Source of the DNA: Capillidium heterosporum | Lineage: Eukaryota; Entomophthoromycota; Entomophthoromycetes; Entomophthorales; Capillidiaceae | NCBI GenBank assembly: GCA_016630905.1 | Contig: WBMQ01000001.1 | Coordinates: forward strand, 2,170,001-2,234,000 | DNA length: 64,000 nt | Direction of reading: 5' to 3' | Notes under the pieces: generated by a model | What the model saw: only the letters and a program-made list of their open reading frames with translations | Told to the model about the DNA's origin: nothing | Database searches by the model: none | Shown: positions 1 to 11,365 of the stretch, piece by piece | How the letters are laid out: every line of letters begins with the position of its first letter | How positions within the stretch are numbered: position 1 is the stretch's first letter | Position numbers and translations under genes: made by a program

Positions 1-1
1 A

Positions 2-436
2 AAGTTGGAGCGCATCAACAGACCGCCACCCCCCATCAAATTTAGCTTTGGTACCGAGAAATTATCCCAACTCTTCGAATATGGTATCCACAATCGGTCT
101 TTCCCCAAAGGTTACCAACCTCGCAAACGTCAACGGCCTAGCTGTAAAGACTACATCGAAGATAAAGTCAAGTTCTTGAAGGGTCAAGGTGGAGATGTAC
201 GGCTCTTCAAGAGTTCGGTTGAATGGAATTTGAGTCGTATGTTACGTACCTGTCATCCGGATATATTTTCTAAAGTTGAAGAGATCGATCTCTTCAAAGT
301 TCAAAAGCTGTTTGAGGAGAAGGAGGTTGATGCTGATGTTAACGAAGTTAAAGTTAAGGAGGAGGTTAAAGTTGTGGCCAAAGTTGAAGTTAAAGAAGCG
401 GCGGTTGAAGTTAACGGTGATAATTGTGGAGAGTAG
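2..436 (+). CDS. 3' end of unrecognised gene (partial)
   Basis: An open frame enters from the window edge and stops at 434-436, so at least 144 C-terminal residues are visible and the true start lies outside. The first half is basic, with a Lys/Arg-rich patch (GYQPRKRQRP) and a run of prolines at the very edge. The last 45 residues are a low-complexity, acidic and lysine-rich tail of repeated Glu-Val-Lys units (VKVKEEVKVV and similar). I do not recognise the family. A nuclear or nucleic-acid-associated protein would fit the composition, but that is only a guess. The gene is real by codon use and by the lack of any competing frame. Confidence 0.6.
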   Translation, partial: KLERINRPPPPIKFSFGTEKLSQLFEYGIHNRSFPKGYQPRKRQRPSCKDYIEDKVKFLKGQGGDVRLFKSSVEWNLSRMLRTCHPDIFSKVEEIDLFKVQKLFEEKEVDADVNEVKVKEEVKVVAKVEVKEAAVEVNGDNCGE

Positions 437-1213
437 ATTTTTTATTATTTTTTAGGATGTTTGAATACCTATTAAATTCTTTTAGTAGTATTGTTGGTAT
501 TTAAATTTTTGTATAAGGTTTGATTATATATAGTGGATAGCTATGGTTAGTATAGGATGTACAAGTCCTACTCCATCTCATAAAGTAGACAAATGGTTTT
601 AAGTTTAAGTATGACGGCTCCACATTACTTTTGCAAAGCTTATTATGCCGTAGCATAGCTATTTAGTTGATAGATACATTTCAACCTTATTGCATTTAAA
701 GGTATGTCTAAACATATGCTCAATTTGTTTGGGTTTGGATCTTTAGTTTGGTTGCTATCTCAACTTTGAGTTGGCATCTGCAACTTATAAGTGTGGGGTC
801 AATAAATTGGATCTAATACTCAAGTCAACTTTATGGTACAACGCCATGTGTCGTAACAAAATATTAGGTTTGTAAGTTTTGTTAAATATAGCTATAGGTT
901 CTTCATTTATCAAAGCTCATGTCTTTATAACCAAATCAGCTTACAACTGTATAGTTGAGCATATACCTCCAACGCATTCAATCTGGAATAGACTATTCCC
1001 AAATCTACAAGCCAACAACGTAAAGCTAAATTACCTCATAAATTCCTTACAAAGTAAACTTTCTCCCCTTTCCATTCAAATTTACCAAAAATTAGCTAAC
1101 TACTTCTATCCAATCAAAAGTCACCAATCAACACCAACCAACTTCAAAAGTTTCAAAAGCAACGAGCTCACATTGCAACCCAAACTAAACTTGCAAAATT
1201 TCAATCCACCATA
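437..1213. other. Intergenic, promoter of SAP30-like gene
   Basis: AT-rich intergenic DNA. A 111-codon open frame (879-1214) ends exactly at the SAP30-like start codon, but it is low complexity and has no recognisable domain. I treat it as 5' leader. Confidence 0.5.
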
Positions 1214-1764
1214 ATGACCAAAACCAAAGCCGAGAAGCGCGTAGCCACAACTAGTGACAGCGAAACCAATCCCACACTACCTATAGAAAAATTCAATGAA
1301 GTTAAAGTTGACGAAACTATAGAAGTTATCGACAACAAAGACAATAAAGAGCCTACTAAGGAGAAGATGAAACCTAGCAAAGATGTCCATAGACCAATCA
1401 AACGAAGTCAAGTCAAGGAGAAGAATACCAAGGTAAGCACTGCAAGTTTAAAAGGGAAACTTTCAACATACCTGTATTAACTTTTTGAAACTTTTAGTTT
1501 AATATCGCTTCCTTGAACCTAACCCACCTACAAATGTATAGAAAAGTTAACAAGTTAACTAGTGTTAAAATGCGAAGTTCTAGAGATGAATTAGTCAAAG
1601 CAGCAAGTGAACACTTTGAAAGCCAGGTTGTCGATGAAGCTGAAGTTATCGCCAACTTCGTCTACCATGTCAATAAGCGTAAATAGCTTTCTATCTTTCT
1701 TTCTAACCAAACTTTTGTTTAAATAGGGAAATCGGAAATCTACTCCATACTTAAAGACAACTAA
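1214..1764 (+). CDS. SAP30: SAP30-like Sin3/HDAC complex subunit
   Basis: Predicted subunit of the Sin3-Rpd3 histone deacetylase complex, acting in nuclear transcriptional repression. Exon 1 (1214-1432) encodes a charged, disordered N-terminus. A 65-nt intron (1433-1497) joins in phase 0 to exon 2, which encodes the Sin3-binding domain: LTHLQMYRKVNKL, then a basic loop, RDELVKAASEHF, and EAEVIANFVYHV. These match the family pattern 'L..L..Y.+.+KL ... L...+..HF ... E...+..F+Y.V'. Translation could stop at 1684-1686 (135 aa). Alternatively a 48-nt intron (1679-1726) with a CTAAC branch-point-like site gives 12 more residues and a stop at 1762-1764, which I prefer. The length is short for the family because the N-terminal zinc finger of animal SAP30 is absent, as in fungal SAP30 proteins. 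Confidence 0.75.
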
Positions 1765-3450
1765 TTTTAAGAGCATATATATAGCATCTTATAGTGGGTT
1801 GAAGTGAAATTTGGTTGCATACCTTCGATTGTTAACTGAACTCGACTCAACTTGACTTTTAAATAAATTTCCCTCCCATTCCAACTTTTTGGATTATTTC
1901 AAGTTTGAATTCTTGCCAACTTCCTAAATTCTTGAGCCATTACTAACTATCTCCAAGTTTAGAGTTATTGAATAGTTGTAGCTTTGTCCTTGGAAAGTTT
2001 AGTTGGGTTGTATCTACTTTCTTACCATTTATTGAAATTATTTATATATTTAAAATTATTGTACCTTTCAATATTAAATTTGATTAGTAGATTCTAAAGC
2101 ACATGCTATTGAGGCTATCTCTTATAGCATGAAATTGTAGCCTTACTTGAATACAAATTACTCGATACCGAATTATGTATAGGTGTAGTAGAAATGTATC
2201 TGTAATAGAATTTACATTTACTATTGATTTGCAATCATCATATATTAATTTCAATATAACGTCGATAACCTTTATGTTTTTATCGAAAGTATATCTGTTT
2301 TACTACTAGTAGCCTGTAAATGGAATGCATGTTGATGGTAAACTAGCAAATGTAGAGGCAATTCCATTTATAATTAGTAGACTATACTATGCATAAGTTT
2401 AAAAGGAAATGCTTATAAAATTTGTATGCTGTTTATATTAGTTTTAAACAGCTTCATAATTAGTATACTGAGATAGAGGTAACACTTGCCGAAGAATGCA
2501 ATTTATTAGCATCGGTCCAAATATATATGAAAAGGTATTGCTATAGCCGGGTATGGTTATGCTGTAATATAGTATAAAAGGAATGTATTATGATTTGTAT
2601 CTGTTTTGGCTCCAATACAAAATCCCATAAAATTTACAACAGCATCTATAAGCTAGCAACCACTCCGTATAGTAAACTTTATCTATATCATTAGTTCGCT
2701 TTTATGCCATTTATAAGATAAACCCAATGAAAGCTTCAAGAATATCAAAAGGACCATCACCATTTCAAAGAGCAATCGATTAGACATGGGAAGTCTACCA
2801 AAGCTTTAGATGCTACCAAGATAAAAATATCCCTTGATAACCAAGTCGAACTAGATATAATGGTGCATAATTTCCAAATGGAGAAATAATCTGACCGAGT
2901 ATCTAAACTCCAGCTATAGAAATGTTGGAATGGAATGGGATGTTGGGGTACAACTTTGAGGCGTGCGAATCGACAAAACTTGCAAAAAATTTAGAGGGAT
3001 TGTCTTGGAAGGGATGTAGATTGTAAATAAGCTATTAAATAGCGGGGAAGGTGGCTATCCAGCAGCTGTAGTCCATTGCAATTGTCCCATCCAAACTCAA
3101 ATCCACTCGTTTTGCTAGAATGCTAATTGCCATTTCTGAAGGGAATTCTCAGAAACTCGACTTTTAGGGAGGATTTGGCCAGGTTATAATTTGTCCACTT
3201 GAAATTGGAGTTTGGCAAGAAGTCCTCAACTGATAAGATTCCAGTTTAATTTATTGAGACATTTAGAATTTATAAAAGTTCATGTAAATATTTTGTACAC
3301 AGCTATACCTCAAGGGCCACCAATAGACTAATACCGTATTGAAGCGTACTACACAACAAAGCATCCCACCTTGTAGAGTTCAAATTCATTTATCCACCAA
3401 CAGCACTTTATTTAATATCTGCAGCCATCTATATCGGGCAAACAACTAGT
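1765..3450. other. Long AT-rich intergenic region
   Basis: About 1.7 kb with stops in all frames and scattered TATATA runs. I see no gene, repeat family member or RNA gene. The last few hundred bases presumably hold the Rho GEF promoter. Confidence 0.5.
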
Positions 3451-6400
3451 ATGACTAATCAAGAAACTTTAAGACAGAGCTACGACGAATTGAGTAGCAG
3501 CAACGACAGCCAATTTCACAAATCGTTGGCTATGGCCTCGAGGGTATCCTACTTTCGTCAGAACTTTAGCAATTCGGTACTTCCACCCAAAATCAAAATT
3601 GAAACTTCGAGCATCACCAGCTTACCTCTAACATCAGTAGCTTCGGAACCACTCATTCCAATAACCGATATTTTGTCCGACTCAGCCCATGATTCCTACT
3701 TCAACCACAAGTCGACTTCAGGTATCTACGACCACTTGAATCCCAACTCCTCCCCAACATTGAGCGCTCATTTAGATATGAGCTTAGCCGAAGGTTCCGA
3801 CCTAGACGAACTCAACTTCAGTAGCTTCGACTCGACTACCTTTAATATAAATGTAACCTCTTCACCAACTGAAGTCGAGCCTATTCGACTACCTGGTTTG
3901 CGGCCACTACCTAGAGTCCCCAAAACTAACCTCAACAACTCAAGGAACCCTTCCAATTCCAGTCAAGTTTCAGGTAGAAAACCACTCCCACTCCCACCCC
4001 TCAAAAAACAAACTACCAGTCCAGCTTCCTTGAGGATACGAGCTAATTCGGATGCGGGACGAAGTAATTTAAGTGCTGTTCAAAGGCTTTTGACACCTCA
4101 GAGTTTAAGTGACTTTTTCACCTCAAAGGATAGTAGTAGCGAGATAACCAATATCGAAGTTCCAGCCGTTTCAGGGGCGTTCATATCAGAGGTGGCTGAA
4201 CGGTTTTTAGCAACGGTACCACGACAGATCCACACTAAAGATAGCCTTGAGTACCAAAATTCCTTCACCGGTAAGCAAGTTATTGTAAGTTGAGATTCCC
4301 TATTCTATATTTATTTAAAAAAACGTATTTTAGGACACCATATTGGAGATACTAGGATCGACTGACCGTAAACTGGGTTTGGAGTATGGCCGCAGCCTCG
4401 AATCCCACAAACTTTTCCACGACGTTACCTTTGAGACGCTGCTTAAAGATGACTCCAGCGAGATCTTTACCATCAAAGACTATCACAGCTTGACGGTAAA
4501 GTCATTAGAAACACTAACCAAGGATTTCGACGGCGGCGCTACTGTCACCGGTATCTACACTAACTTGACCAAATGCTATTCTCCGACCTGCCGCCGCGAC
4601 GGTAAATGTTACATAGCGACTTGCCCTTACAAAGTGACTCATGTAATATTTTTACTAAATGGTAAACTTATTATACTTTAGAAGTACGCCAGTTTTAAGG
4701 CCGGTTCTCCTGCCAAAGTCGCTGCTACCCCACTACTCCCTGAACCACTGGTAGCAATTGCTTTATTCAATTTAACTGATAATTTTGTTTTTAGAGAGTG
4801 TGGGCTATCACAGTACCTAAATTTATCTTGGATGCGACTCCAGTCAAAGAAAAGAAGCGACAGGAAGCTATATACGAGTTTATCTACACTGAAAAGGATT
4901 TTGTCGATGATTTAGAGCTTCTACAAGAGGTATGTTTGAATAGCAACCTATTTTTAAACAAATTAGTATTTTATAAAGCCACTTATGTACGAGGATATCG
5001 TACCCATTGAACGGCGGCAAGCGTTCATTGATGAGGTTTTCTTCAACATATCCGAAATCTACGCCATCAACTTCCGGCTCTCACGCGACTTGATGAAGCG
5101 GCAGGAGCGTAACTTTGTGGTGGATCGGATCGGCGATATCTTTTTGGAGCACGTCTACGCTTTTGAGCCTTTTGTAGCCTACGGCGCTCACCAACTCTTC
5201 GCCAAGCAGAGTTTGGACGTCGAGTTAAATAAAAACCCCACCTTGGCTCGGTTTATCGAGGTAAACTATTCAAAGTAAAACAATAGTCTAATTCGAACTA
5301 GAATCATGAAGGTCTACTGGAGCTACGAAAGTTACCCATTCAAAGTTTCATGAGTCGACCGACGACTAGGTTGGCAAAGTACTCCTTACTGTTGGAAGCA
5401 ATTATAAAACATACTGCTGAAGGCCACCAGGATCGCACCGATTTATACCAAGTCATCGAAGTCATCAAGGGATACTTGAACCGAATCAACGTCGAGACGG
5501 GTAAAGCCGACAACAAGCTCAAATTAGCACGCCTCAACCGCATAATGACTGGGAATTCGATCGATCTACACGTACCCATTAATTTTATACAAGTAACCTA
5601 ACTTTATTAGATGTTAAATCTATTGGACGAGAAAAGGCAGCTAATCCGAGACGGTACCGTCAAGAAAAAAACCGGTGTCGACCAAGTGGAAATTAGCATT
5701 TTCCTCTTTGACCATCTACTTTTGTTGACCAAAAAGAAGTTGGCCAAAGAGTCCGACAGCTATGTCTACAAGATCCACAAAAAAGTACGTTTTCTCCTTA
5801 ATCTATGCTAATTCATCTAGCCCATACCTTTAGGTATGGTCCAAGTAACCATACCCGAAGATATCAACACCATGGTGGCGTCCCCACGTCGAGCCAGCAA
5901 TGCCTTTGTCTCAAGACGTGCCAACTCCTTACTGAGCATGGGTACAGCTAGCACCAACGGTCAAATCGGTATGGACCCTATCGCCTACAAGTCAGGTTTC
6001 CCTTTCCATGTCACTCATTTAGGTCGTGACGGCCACACCATAGTTTTATACGCAACTACTATGGCCGAACGTAAACAGTGGAAAGATAAAATTGAGAAGC
6101 AGAGGGCCATTCTAACGGCTCAAACTACCGTATTCAGCATCAATACCATATCCGACAACTTCTTCAAGACCAACAACCGGGTCAACTGCTCGGCTATCTA
6201 TGGTAAACCTTTATCTTGTAAAGTGGGTCTCCTAAATCTATAAATTTAAATTTTAGATTCGGGTCGCTATATAGTCATTGGTACGGAAGCCGGCGTCTAC
6301 TTGGGACGTGCCAACGGGCCCCCAACCTTTGACAAGATTTTAGATTTGGAAAAAGTTTCCCAGATTGAAATCTTGGAAGATTACAACATGTTTATCGTAC

Positions 6401-7379
6401 TTTCCGGTAGTTATTTTCCCATCCTATCCAAACTAAAAATGCTTCTTAATTTAGAAAAGAGCCTCTATACTTATGCCTTAGACGCTTTACAAAACCTCAA
6501 CCCCAACGATCTAAAAGGTAGACGCATAAGTTCCAGTGTCACCTTCTTCAAAGTTGGTATATGTTTAGGTCGATGCCTAGTCTGTGTTGTCAAATCCAAC
6601 TCCTTAACTTCAGTAGTCAAAGCTTTGGAACCAGTCCTTTTAACTTCCGGCAAAAAAGCTTCGTTTGGTAGGTTCTTAATGCGAGCTGGAAAGGATGGAC
6701 TACGTCTCTTCAAGAAGTTCTATATCCATCTGGGTATACTTCACTACATTTCCTCAAAACCAAGCTGTGTGTAGGATGCGCTAAAGGCTTTGAGTTGGTC
6801 GATTTGGAGACTTTAAATACGCAGGGGCTGTTGGATGAAAACGATCCCAGTTTGGCATTTGTAGTGAAGAGGGAGTTTGTGAGACCGATTGCTATTTATA
6901 GAGTGATTAATAGGGACTTCCTGCTGTGTTATGATGGTAATTTTTGGGGATTTCGAACGAGTATTGACTTTTTTATCCGTATTTATAGAATTCGCCTTCT
7001 ACGTCGACAAGGATGGCCGCAGAGCAAGGATGGACTTTGTCATTATGTGGCAGGGAGAACCAGCTTCATTCGGTAACTGATTTACATCTTTTTATTATCA
7101 AGTATATTTTGTATCTACTTGTTCCATTTGATGCCTTTGCCGCCTATATACTAATATTTTCATTTAGCATTCGAGTATCCCTACATTTTAGGGTTTAACT
7201 CTGACTTTATCGAAGTTTGGCACGTTGAACACGGTCGACTCGTGCAGATTATCCCCACTGGCAACTCGAGGTCCCTATCTACACGATTTGGATCCATCCA
7301 TTGCGTCTCCAATCCCAACTTACACCTCCAACATATATTCTCCTTGCATCTCAAAACTCAGCCCTACAATCATACATAA
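3451..7379 (+). CDS. ROM2: Rho1 guanine nucleotide exchange factor (DH-PH-CNH)
   Basis: Rom2/Rgf-type GEF that activates Rho1 for cell-wall integrity signalling at the plasma membrane. I read 13 exons joined by GT-AG introns of 36-95 nt, about 1113 aa. Exon boundaries: 3451-4284, 4334-4642, 4682-4750, 4795-4929, 4979-5260, 5302-5571, 5611-5784, 5821-6202, 6257-6406, 6455-6733, 6775-6936, 6989-7072, 7168-7379. Residues 1-278 are Ser/Pro-rich and disordered with a KPLPLPPLKK motif. Next comes the Cys-containing segment typical of fungal Rom proteins (CYSPTCRRDGKCY). The DH domain begins near residue 413 (KKRQEAIYEFIYTEKDFV) and contains RPTTRLAKYSLLLE. A PH domain starts near 630 (LLDEKRQLI, then KPIPLGMVQVTIPED). 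The CNH domain runs from about 808 to the end (FAFYVDKDGRRARMDF, WQGEPASFAFEYPYI). The join at 6733/6775 is problematic and is described under findings. Confidence 0.9.
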
Positions 7380-7682
7380 CGATTTGACGTACTACGTCTA
7401 ACTTTACGTTGAAATGCAAACGCCTTCTTTATAAGAACAAAACTAACTAATCTAATATAAGTGATATAAACTATTCATATGTTGCATCAGGTTGTTTAGT
7501 TTTACAATTGGAATAGAGGTTGATACCTTTGACTTTTGCTATTTTTGAATTTTAAAAAGTAGATTGTGCTTTATATTAATTTTAAAAACTAAACTTCAAA
7601 GAAAGGAAGGGTTCAGTTTTTATATAGTTTGTTGATTCCAATTTATTTATCTGAACTAGAAATATGACTAGGCCTGTGTTCA
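7380..7682. other. Short intergenic region
   Basis: AT-rich spacer after the Rho GEF. A TATATA stretch near 7620 could serve the small ORF that follows. Nothing else seen. Confidence 0.4.
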
Positions 7683-7973
7683 ATGTTATCAAATGGACGG
7701 ATGATAGGGGCTCTATTTATATTGAGCTATAACGTCAATTTAATCCAGACTGATATTGGTTCAAAGAGCAAAAGAGATGAGTTTGATGTCCGATATGACC
7801 AGCCTTTCAAAGTTCAACCAAAGGATTTACACTATGATGATGTTGCTTGCTTTGTGCACCGTGACTGCAAGTTAACTTTCGCCTTAGACGCAACGATGTG
7901 CCGATTAGATTTCTTTGGGAGTAGAAATAGTTATACTACTAGAGTTCTCAAATGTTTTGAAAGCCAAAGATGA
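7683..7973 (+). CDS. Small secreted-type protein, unknown
   Basis: Ninety-six codons beginning at an ATG with a TATATA motif about 60 bp upstream. The first 23 residues (MIGALFILSYNVNLI core) could act as a weak signal peptide or anchor. The mature part is charged and has four cysteines in the second half (ACFVHRDC, MCRLD, LKCFE). It does not fit the 8-cysteine spacing seen elsewhere in the window. After the TGA the same frame continues with a C-x2-C (ICFICPAG) before the next stop, so the stop may be recent or the gene may be a relic. No family recognised. Confidence 0.35.
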   Translation: MLSNGRMIGALFILSYNVNLIQTDIGSKSKRDEFDVRYDQPFKVQPKDLHYDDVACFVHRDCKLTFALDATMCRLDFFGSRNSYTTRVLKCFESQR

Positions 7974-8621
7974 ATTTGCTTTATTTGTCCAGCTGGCGAC
8001 CAGCTTCTAGTTCCACTTGAGGAGCATCTATCCATCAACTTGAGATAAATTCAATAAAAGGAAATCCAAATTTACATAGTTTTGCCAAACCATTTGTAAT
8101 TTAACGTTCTTATTAGCTACAATTTGCTTAATATAGCGTCCAAATATGGCAACTTCATAGTTCAATAAATTGATAGATGTTCCAGAAATTTCAAAGTAGA
8201 TTTTAGATTTTCGTCTACTACAAATGGAAGTATAATTAATTGCTAATACATTTGCCAATACCAATGGCCATTTATGAGGGATGTATGTTTCAATTTCGCA
8301 TACTATGGAACAACAGCATTCAAATTTGGTATATGTAACTTTTGAAGACCTCAAACTCTAACTAATAGCTATACATTCTGAAACTGTGGACACCGCTCTG
8401 ACATTAGGTTATAAATTTCGCAATACATGGCAGCTGAAAAGGTTTGAAGAAAGTATTAGGTCGATCCAAAATTCTAATCCAAGGTGTCCAAAAATCGTAA
8501 TAGAATTATCCAGAGACCTAGTTAATATAGTTTCTCTATATTATTCCAACAATTCCATTACACCCTGTTTTGATATAGTAATAGAATGCCAAAGGTCTAC
8601 CACTATGCCCTACTTGTACGC
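7974..8621. other. Intergenic, no supported gene
   Basis: Short open frames on both strands here have no start context, no domain and poor codon composition. No repeat recognised. Confidence 0.4.
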
Positions 8622-8628
8622 TATATAA
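8622..8628 (+). promoter_or_regulatory. TATA box of peptide copy 1
   Basis: TATATAA lies 42 bp before the ATG of the first amphipathic-peptide paralogue. The position matches the TATA boxes of the intact copies. Confidence 0.5.
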
Positions 8629-8669
8629 GAGCAACCTTACCCCCCTGTAGCAAAATAATTCTTAATAAA

Positions 8670-8862
8670 ATGAAGATCCAACCTCTGTATCTACTTGTCG
8701 TCCGCCTCCTTAGTCTACTCCAAAAGCTTACCTGTCAACCAGGAGGCATTAGTAATTCGAAATCATAGCGAATCTGATTTGGCGCCTAGAGGTATATTTG
8801 GATTTCTAGCTCGAGGGGTAGGTGCCGTAGGTAGAGCTATCTTTGGTAAGAAGAACAAATGA
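8670..8862 (+). pseudogene. Amphipathic-peptide precursor copy 1, frameshifted
   Basis: Paralogue of the intact genes at 9734 and 11097. It starts at an ATG with the same signal-peptide opening (MKIQPLYLL), but the length is 193 nt, one base too many, and the reading frame shifts inside the signal peptide. Downstream of the shift the propeptide and the cationic helix are undamaged in the second frame: a pro-region ending in APR, then GIFGFLARGVGAVGRAIFGK with a basic tail and a stop at 8860-8862. Damage is therefore confined to one indel. Either the gene died recently or the extra base is a sequencing error, in which case this is a third functional member. Confidence 0.7.
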
Positions 8863-9597
8863 AGTTGTCAGCAGTGGTGTATGAAGTAGGTGCCTATATT
8901 TATTATATTTTCGCAAGGGAGCCTTGGATCGCATATCTAATATCTAATAAATATAACGTTTGTATATTGAATTTATTATATTTTAAGTAAAGTAGCAGAT
9001 TTGCTTTGCTTTAGAACTTGTTACCAATGTCTATATATATTTGCCACCATACTAAAAGTTTACCGGCGTGGTATAGTTCTTGAGGTATGGAAAAGGAAGC
9101 TGATGTTAACTGGCTTGGTTGTTATACTGCTACATGAGCTACAACAACTCTAATATCCATCTATAATATATTTAGTATATCTTATATGATTTACCAATTC
9201 AAATCTAAGTTTTAATAGCTTAGTAGGCTAAAGTAGTACATTATTGAATTAAAATAGAATGGATCCGAAAGCTATTCCCTTCGCTTAATCAAGATAGTTA
9301 TAGAATTACTTTGAATTTGTATGGGACAGGCTGTTTGAAAAGTAAACAGAACTCTTGTAGAAATTTCAATTTAATGTATCTTTTATCTTGATTTGGAAAG
9401 TATACGTTGGTTTGGCTGCCATTTACCTATGTTTCCCAAAGAATGCAGTGGATATCAAATTGAGATGGTATACCTTAACGACAAATTCCAATATATCCAC
9501 CTACTAAATGGAAAGAAAAAGCGTACTATCTGTGGAATGTAGGAACAAAAATATATTAAAGTTAATTATCATCATTTTCTCTATAGAATTCTTTCAT
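8863..9597. other. Spacer between peptide copies 1 and 2
   Basis: AT-rich DNA with no open frame of note and no detectable similarity to the repeat unit that follows. Confidence 0.4.
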
Positions 9598-9676
9598 ACA
9601 ATATCAATATACATCTTTATAAAAATGAGAGTTCCGAAATTCTTGAAGCCTATTGAGTTTCCATTATGAAAAGCAC

Positions 9677-9684
9677 TATATAAA
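9677..9684 (+). promoter_or_regulatory. TATA box of peptide copy 2
   Basis: TATATAAA lies 49 bp before the ATG at 9734 and is identical in the duplicate at 11040. It sets the likely transcript start between the box and the ATG, which argues against the upstream in-frame ATG at 9653 being used. Confidence 0.65.
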
Positions 9685-9733
9685 GGGATCCTTGCGTCCA
9701 TTAAGACAACAAAGTAAAACAATCAACACAAAC

Positions 9734-9922
9734 ATGAAATTCCAACCTTTATACCTGCTCCTTGCTGTCACCCTAGTCTTCTCCAAAAATTTGCCGGTCA
9801 ACCAAGATGCACTAGTACCTAGAAACCACGACAAAACCAGTTTAATGCCAAGAGGTATCATTGGATTGGCAGTCAAGGGAGTAAAAGCAATCGGTAGAGC
9901 CATCTTTAAAAAGCGAAGTTAA
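9734..9922 (+). CDS. Secreted cationic amphipathic peptide precursor, copy 2
   Basis: A 62-aa precursor. A hydrophobic signal peptide (MKFQPLYLLLAVTLVFSKN) leads into a short, polar, Asp/Asn/His-containing pro-region ending in MPR. The C-terminal 22 residues begin GIIGLAVKGVKAIGRAIF and end in a Lys/Arg cluster. In a helix, K8, K11, R15 and K19 fall on one face and Ile/Leu/Val/Ala on the other, as in cytolytic or antimicrobial helical peptides. The Arg before Gly1 is a plausible Kex2-type or monobasic processing point. The ATG at 9734 is chosen over the in-frame one at 9653 because that one lies before the TATA box and would bury the signal peptide. Membrane-active function is inference from composition; I know of no named fungal family matching it. 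Confidence 0.75.
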   Translation: MKFQPLYLLLAVTLVFSKNLPVNQDALVPRNHDKTSLMPRGIIGLAVKGVKAIGRAIFKKRS

Positions 9923-9998
9923 GTAACGAGCTGCTATGTAAGCCAATACCTATATTTCACTTCTTTAAGAGATTTCCGAGTATTTATCTAATAAAATA

Positions 9999-10961
9999 TA
10001 TCATTATTTGAATATTAAAAGCTATGTGATCGATCTCTTTATATACGAATTTTAATTTACTTTTACTTTAGAACTGATCATAAGTATCTTCATATCTGCT
10101 TGCTATTATACTTAAGTTAACAGGAGTAGAGCAGATACTGAATCACAAAATCCAAGTCATCATCCTGCTGATCGAGTCTTTATATAACTACATTATCTGC
10201 TTTATATAACCTTATATCTAACTATAATACCCTCCTTCTTTATATATGAAAGTTGAATTCTCCAAATCCTCAACTATACTTTGATATTTATGTCTAGACT
10301 TTGAATCCAAGAAACATCCATCTAACAAAGGAAATCCAACATATGGCATTCAATAAAAAATGTCATTTGATGATTTTTGTCTGCTAAAGTATTTTTGTAT
10401 AAACCTAAACTATGGTAAATCTAAAAGTCACCATCTCCAGATTAACAGACACCTCTACATTTCTATAATATAGAACTTGCTATCCATTTGTTTAGATAGA
10501 ATCCATCCCAATAAATATACTTAAATTTATAAATTAGTTGTATTACGAACCAGTCGAAATAATTAATTAAAATAGTTGATTTGGAACTTATGCATTATAT
10601 CTTCCTAGGATGGATTAAGCTAGTGAGATGATAGTACTATACCGGTCAAAGTTCATATCGATAAACGAACTTGAACTCAAACTGATTTAATACCTTGGTT
10701 CCATATATGTAACTTGACATTATTTTTCTTTCCAGGAAATCAAATTGTTCAAGTTAGGCAAAAGTAACACTTTCCACAAAATTACTTTAATTGAATAAGT
10801 TACACTATATATCATACCATTACACTCACTTAATAAAGGTGGTAAAAATCCTACTTTATATGAAGAAAGAACTTCGAATATATTACCAGATAGATATATT
10901 GTAAAAATGTAATAGATAAATTTATATATTTATTATTTAGACTCTGTTTTTCTATTACCTA
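9999..10961. other. Spacer between the tandem pair
   Basis: Very AT-rich, with stops in all frames. No relic of the peptide gene or other element recognised. Confidence 0.4.
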
Positions 10962-11039
10962 CAACATCAATATACATCTTTACAAAAATGGAAATTCCGA
11001 AATTCTTGAAGCCTATTGAGTTTCCATTATGAAAAGCAC

Positions 11040-11047
11040 TATATAAA
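11040..11047 (+). promoter_or_regulatory. TATA box of peptide copy 3
   Basis: TATATAAA at the same distance from the ATG as in copy 2. The promoter was duplicated together with the gene. Confidence 0.6.
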
Positions 11048-11096
11048 GGGATCCTTGCGTCCATTAAGACAACAAAGTAAAACAATCAACACAAAC

Positions 11097-11285
11097 ATGA
11101 AATTCCAACCTTTATACCTGCTCCTTGCTGTCACCCTAGTCTTCTCCAAAAATTTGCCGGTCAACCAAGATGCACTAGTACCTAGAAACCACGACAAAAC
11201 CAGTTTAATGCCAAGAGGTATCATTGGATTGGCAGTCAAGGGAGTAAAAGCAATCGGTAGAGCCATCTTCAAAAAGCGAAGTTAA
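11097..11285 (+). CDS. Secreted cationic amphipathic peptide precursor, copy 3
   Basis: Encodes the same 62-aa precursor as the gene at 9734: signal peptide, short pro-region ending in MPR, and a 22-residue cationic amphipathic helix. Only one synonymous base differs, so both copies make the same product and the duplication mainly raises dosage or is very recent. It has its own TATA box and a shared 5' leader. Confidence 0.75.
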   Translation: MKFQPLYLLLAVTLVFSKNLPVNQDALVPRNHDKTSLMPRGIIGLAVKGVKAIGRAIFKKRS

Positions 11286-11365
11286 GTAGCGAGCTGCTAT
11301 ATAAAAGTCAATGCCCATATTTCACTTTAAGAGATTTCCGGCTACCTATCTAATAAAAACAAATA

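Larger units (their letters stand above)
9598..9998 (+). repeat. Tandem duplication unit, left copy
   Basis: About 400 bp including promoter, coding region and 3' flank. It recurs at 10962-11365 in the same orientation, 1363 bp away. The coding parts differ at one synonymous base (TTT/TTC Phe). Flanks differ by scattered substitutions and small indels, and similarity fades abruptly outside the unit. Confidence 0.85.
10962..11365 (+). repeat. Tandem duplication unit, right copy
   Basis: Direct repeat of 9598-9998 carrying the same promoter and gene. Confidence 0.85.

Noticed and set aside
879-1214. 111-codon plus-strand ORF before the SAP30-like gene
   Set aside because: Low-complexity, no domain, and it ends overlapping the SAP30-like start. 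Better explained as leader DNA without stops.
8028-8628. Two open frames (108 and 80 codons) between the Rho GEF and peptide copy 1
   Set aside because: No ATG context, signal, domain or promoter; codon composition looks like intergenic DNA.
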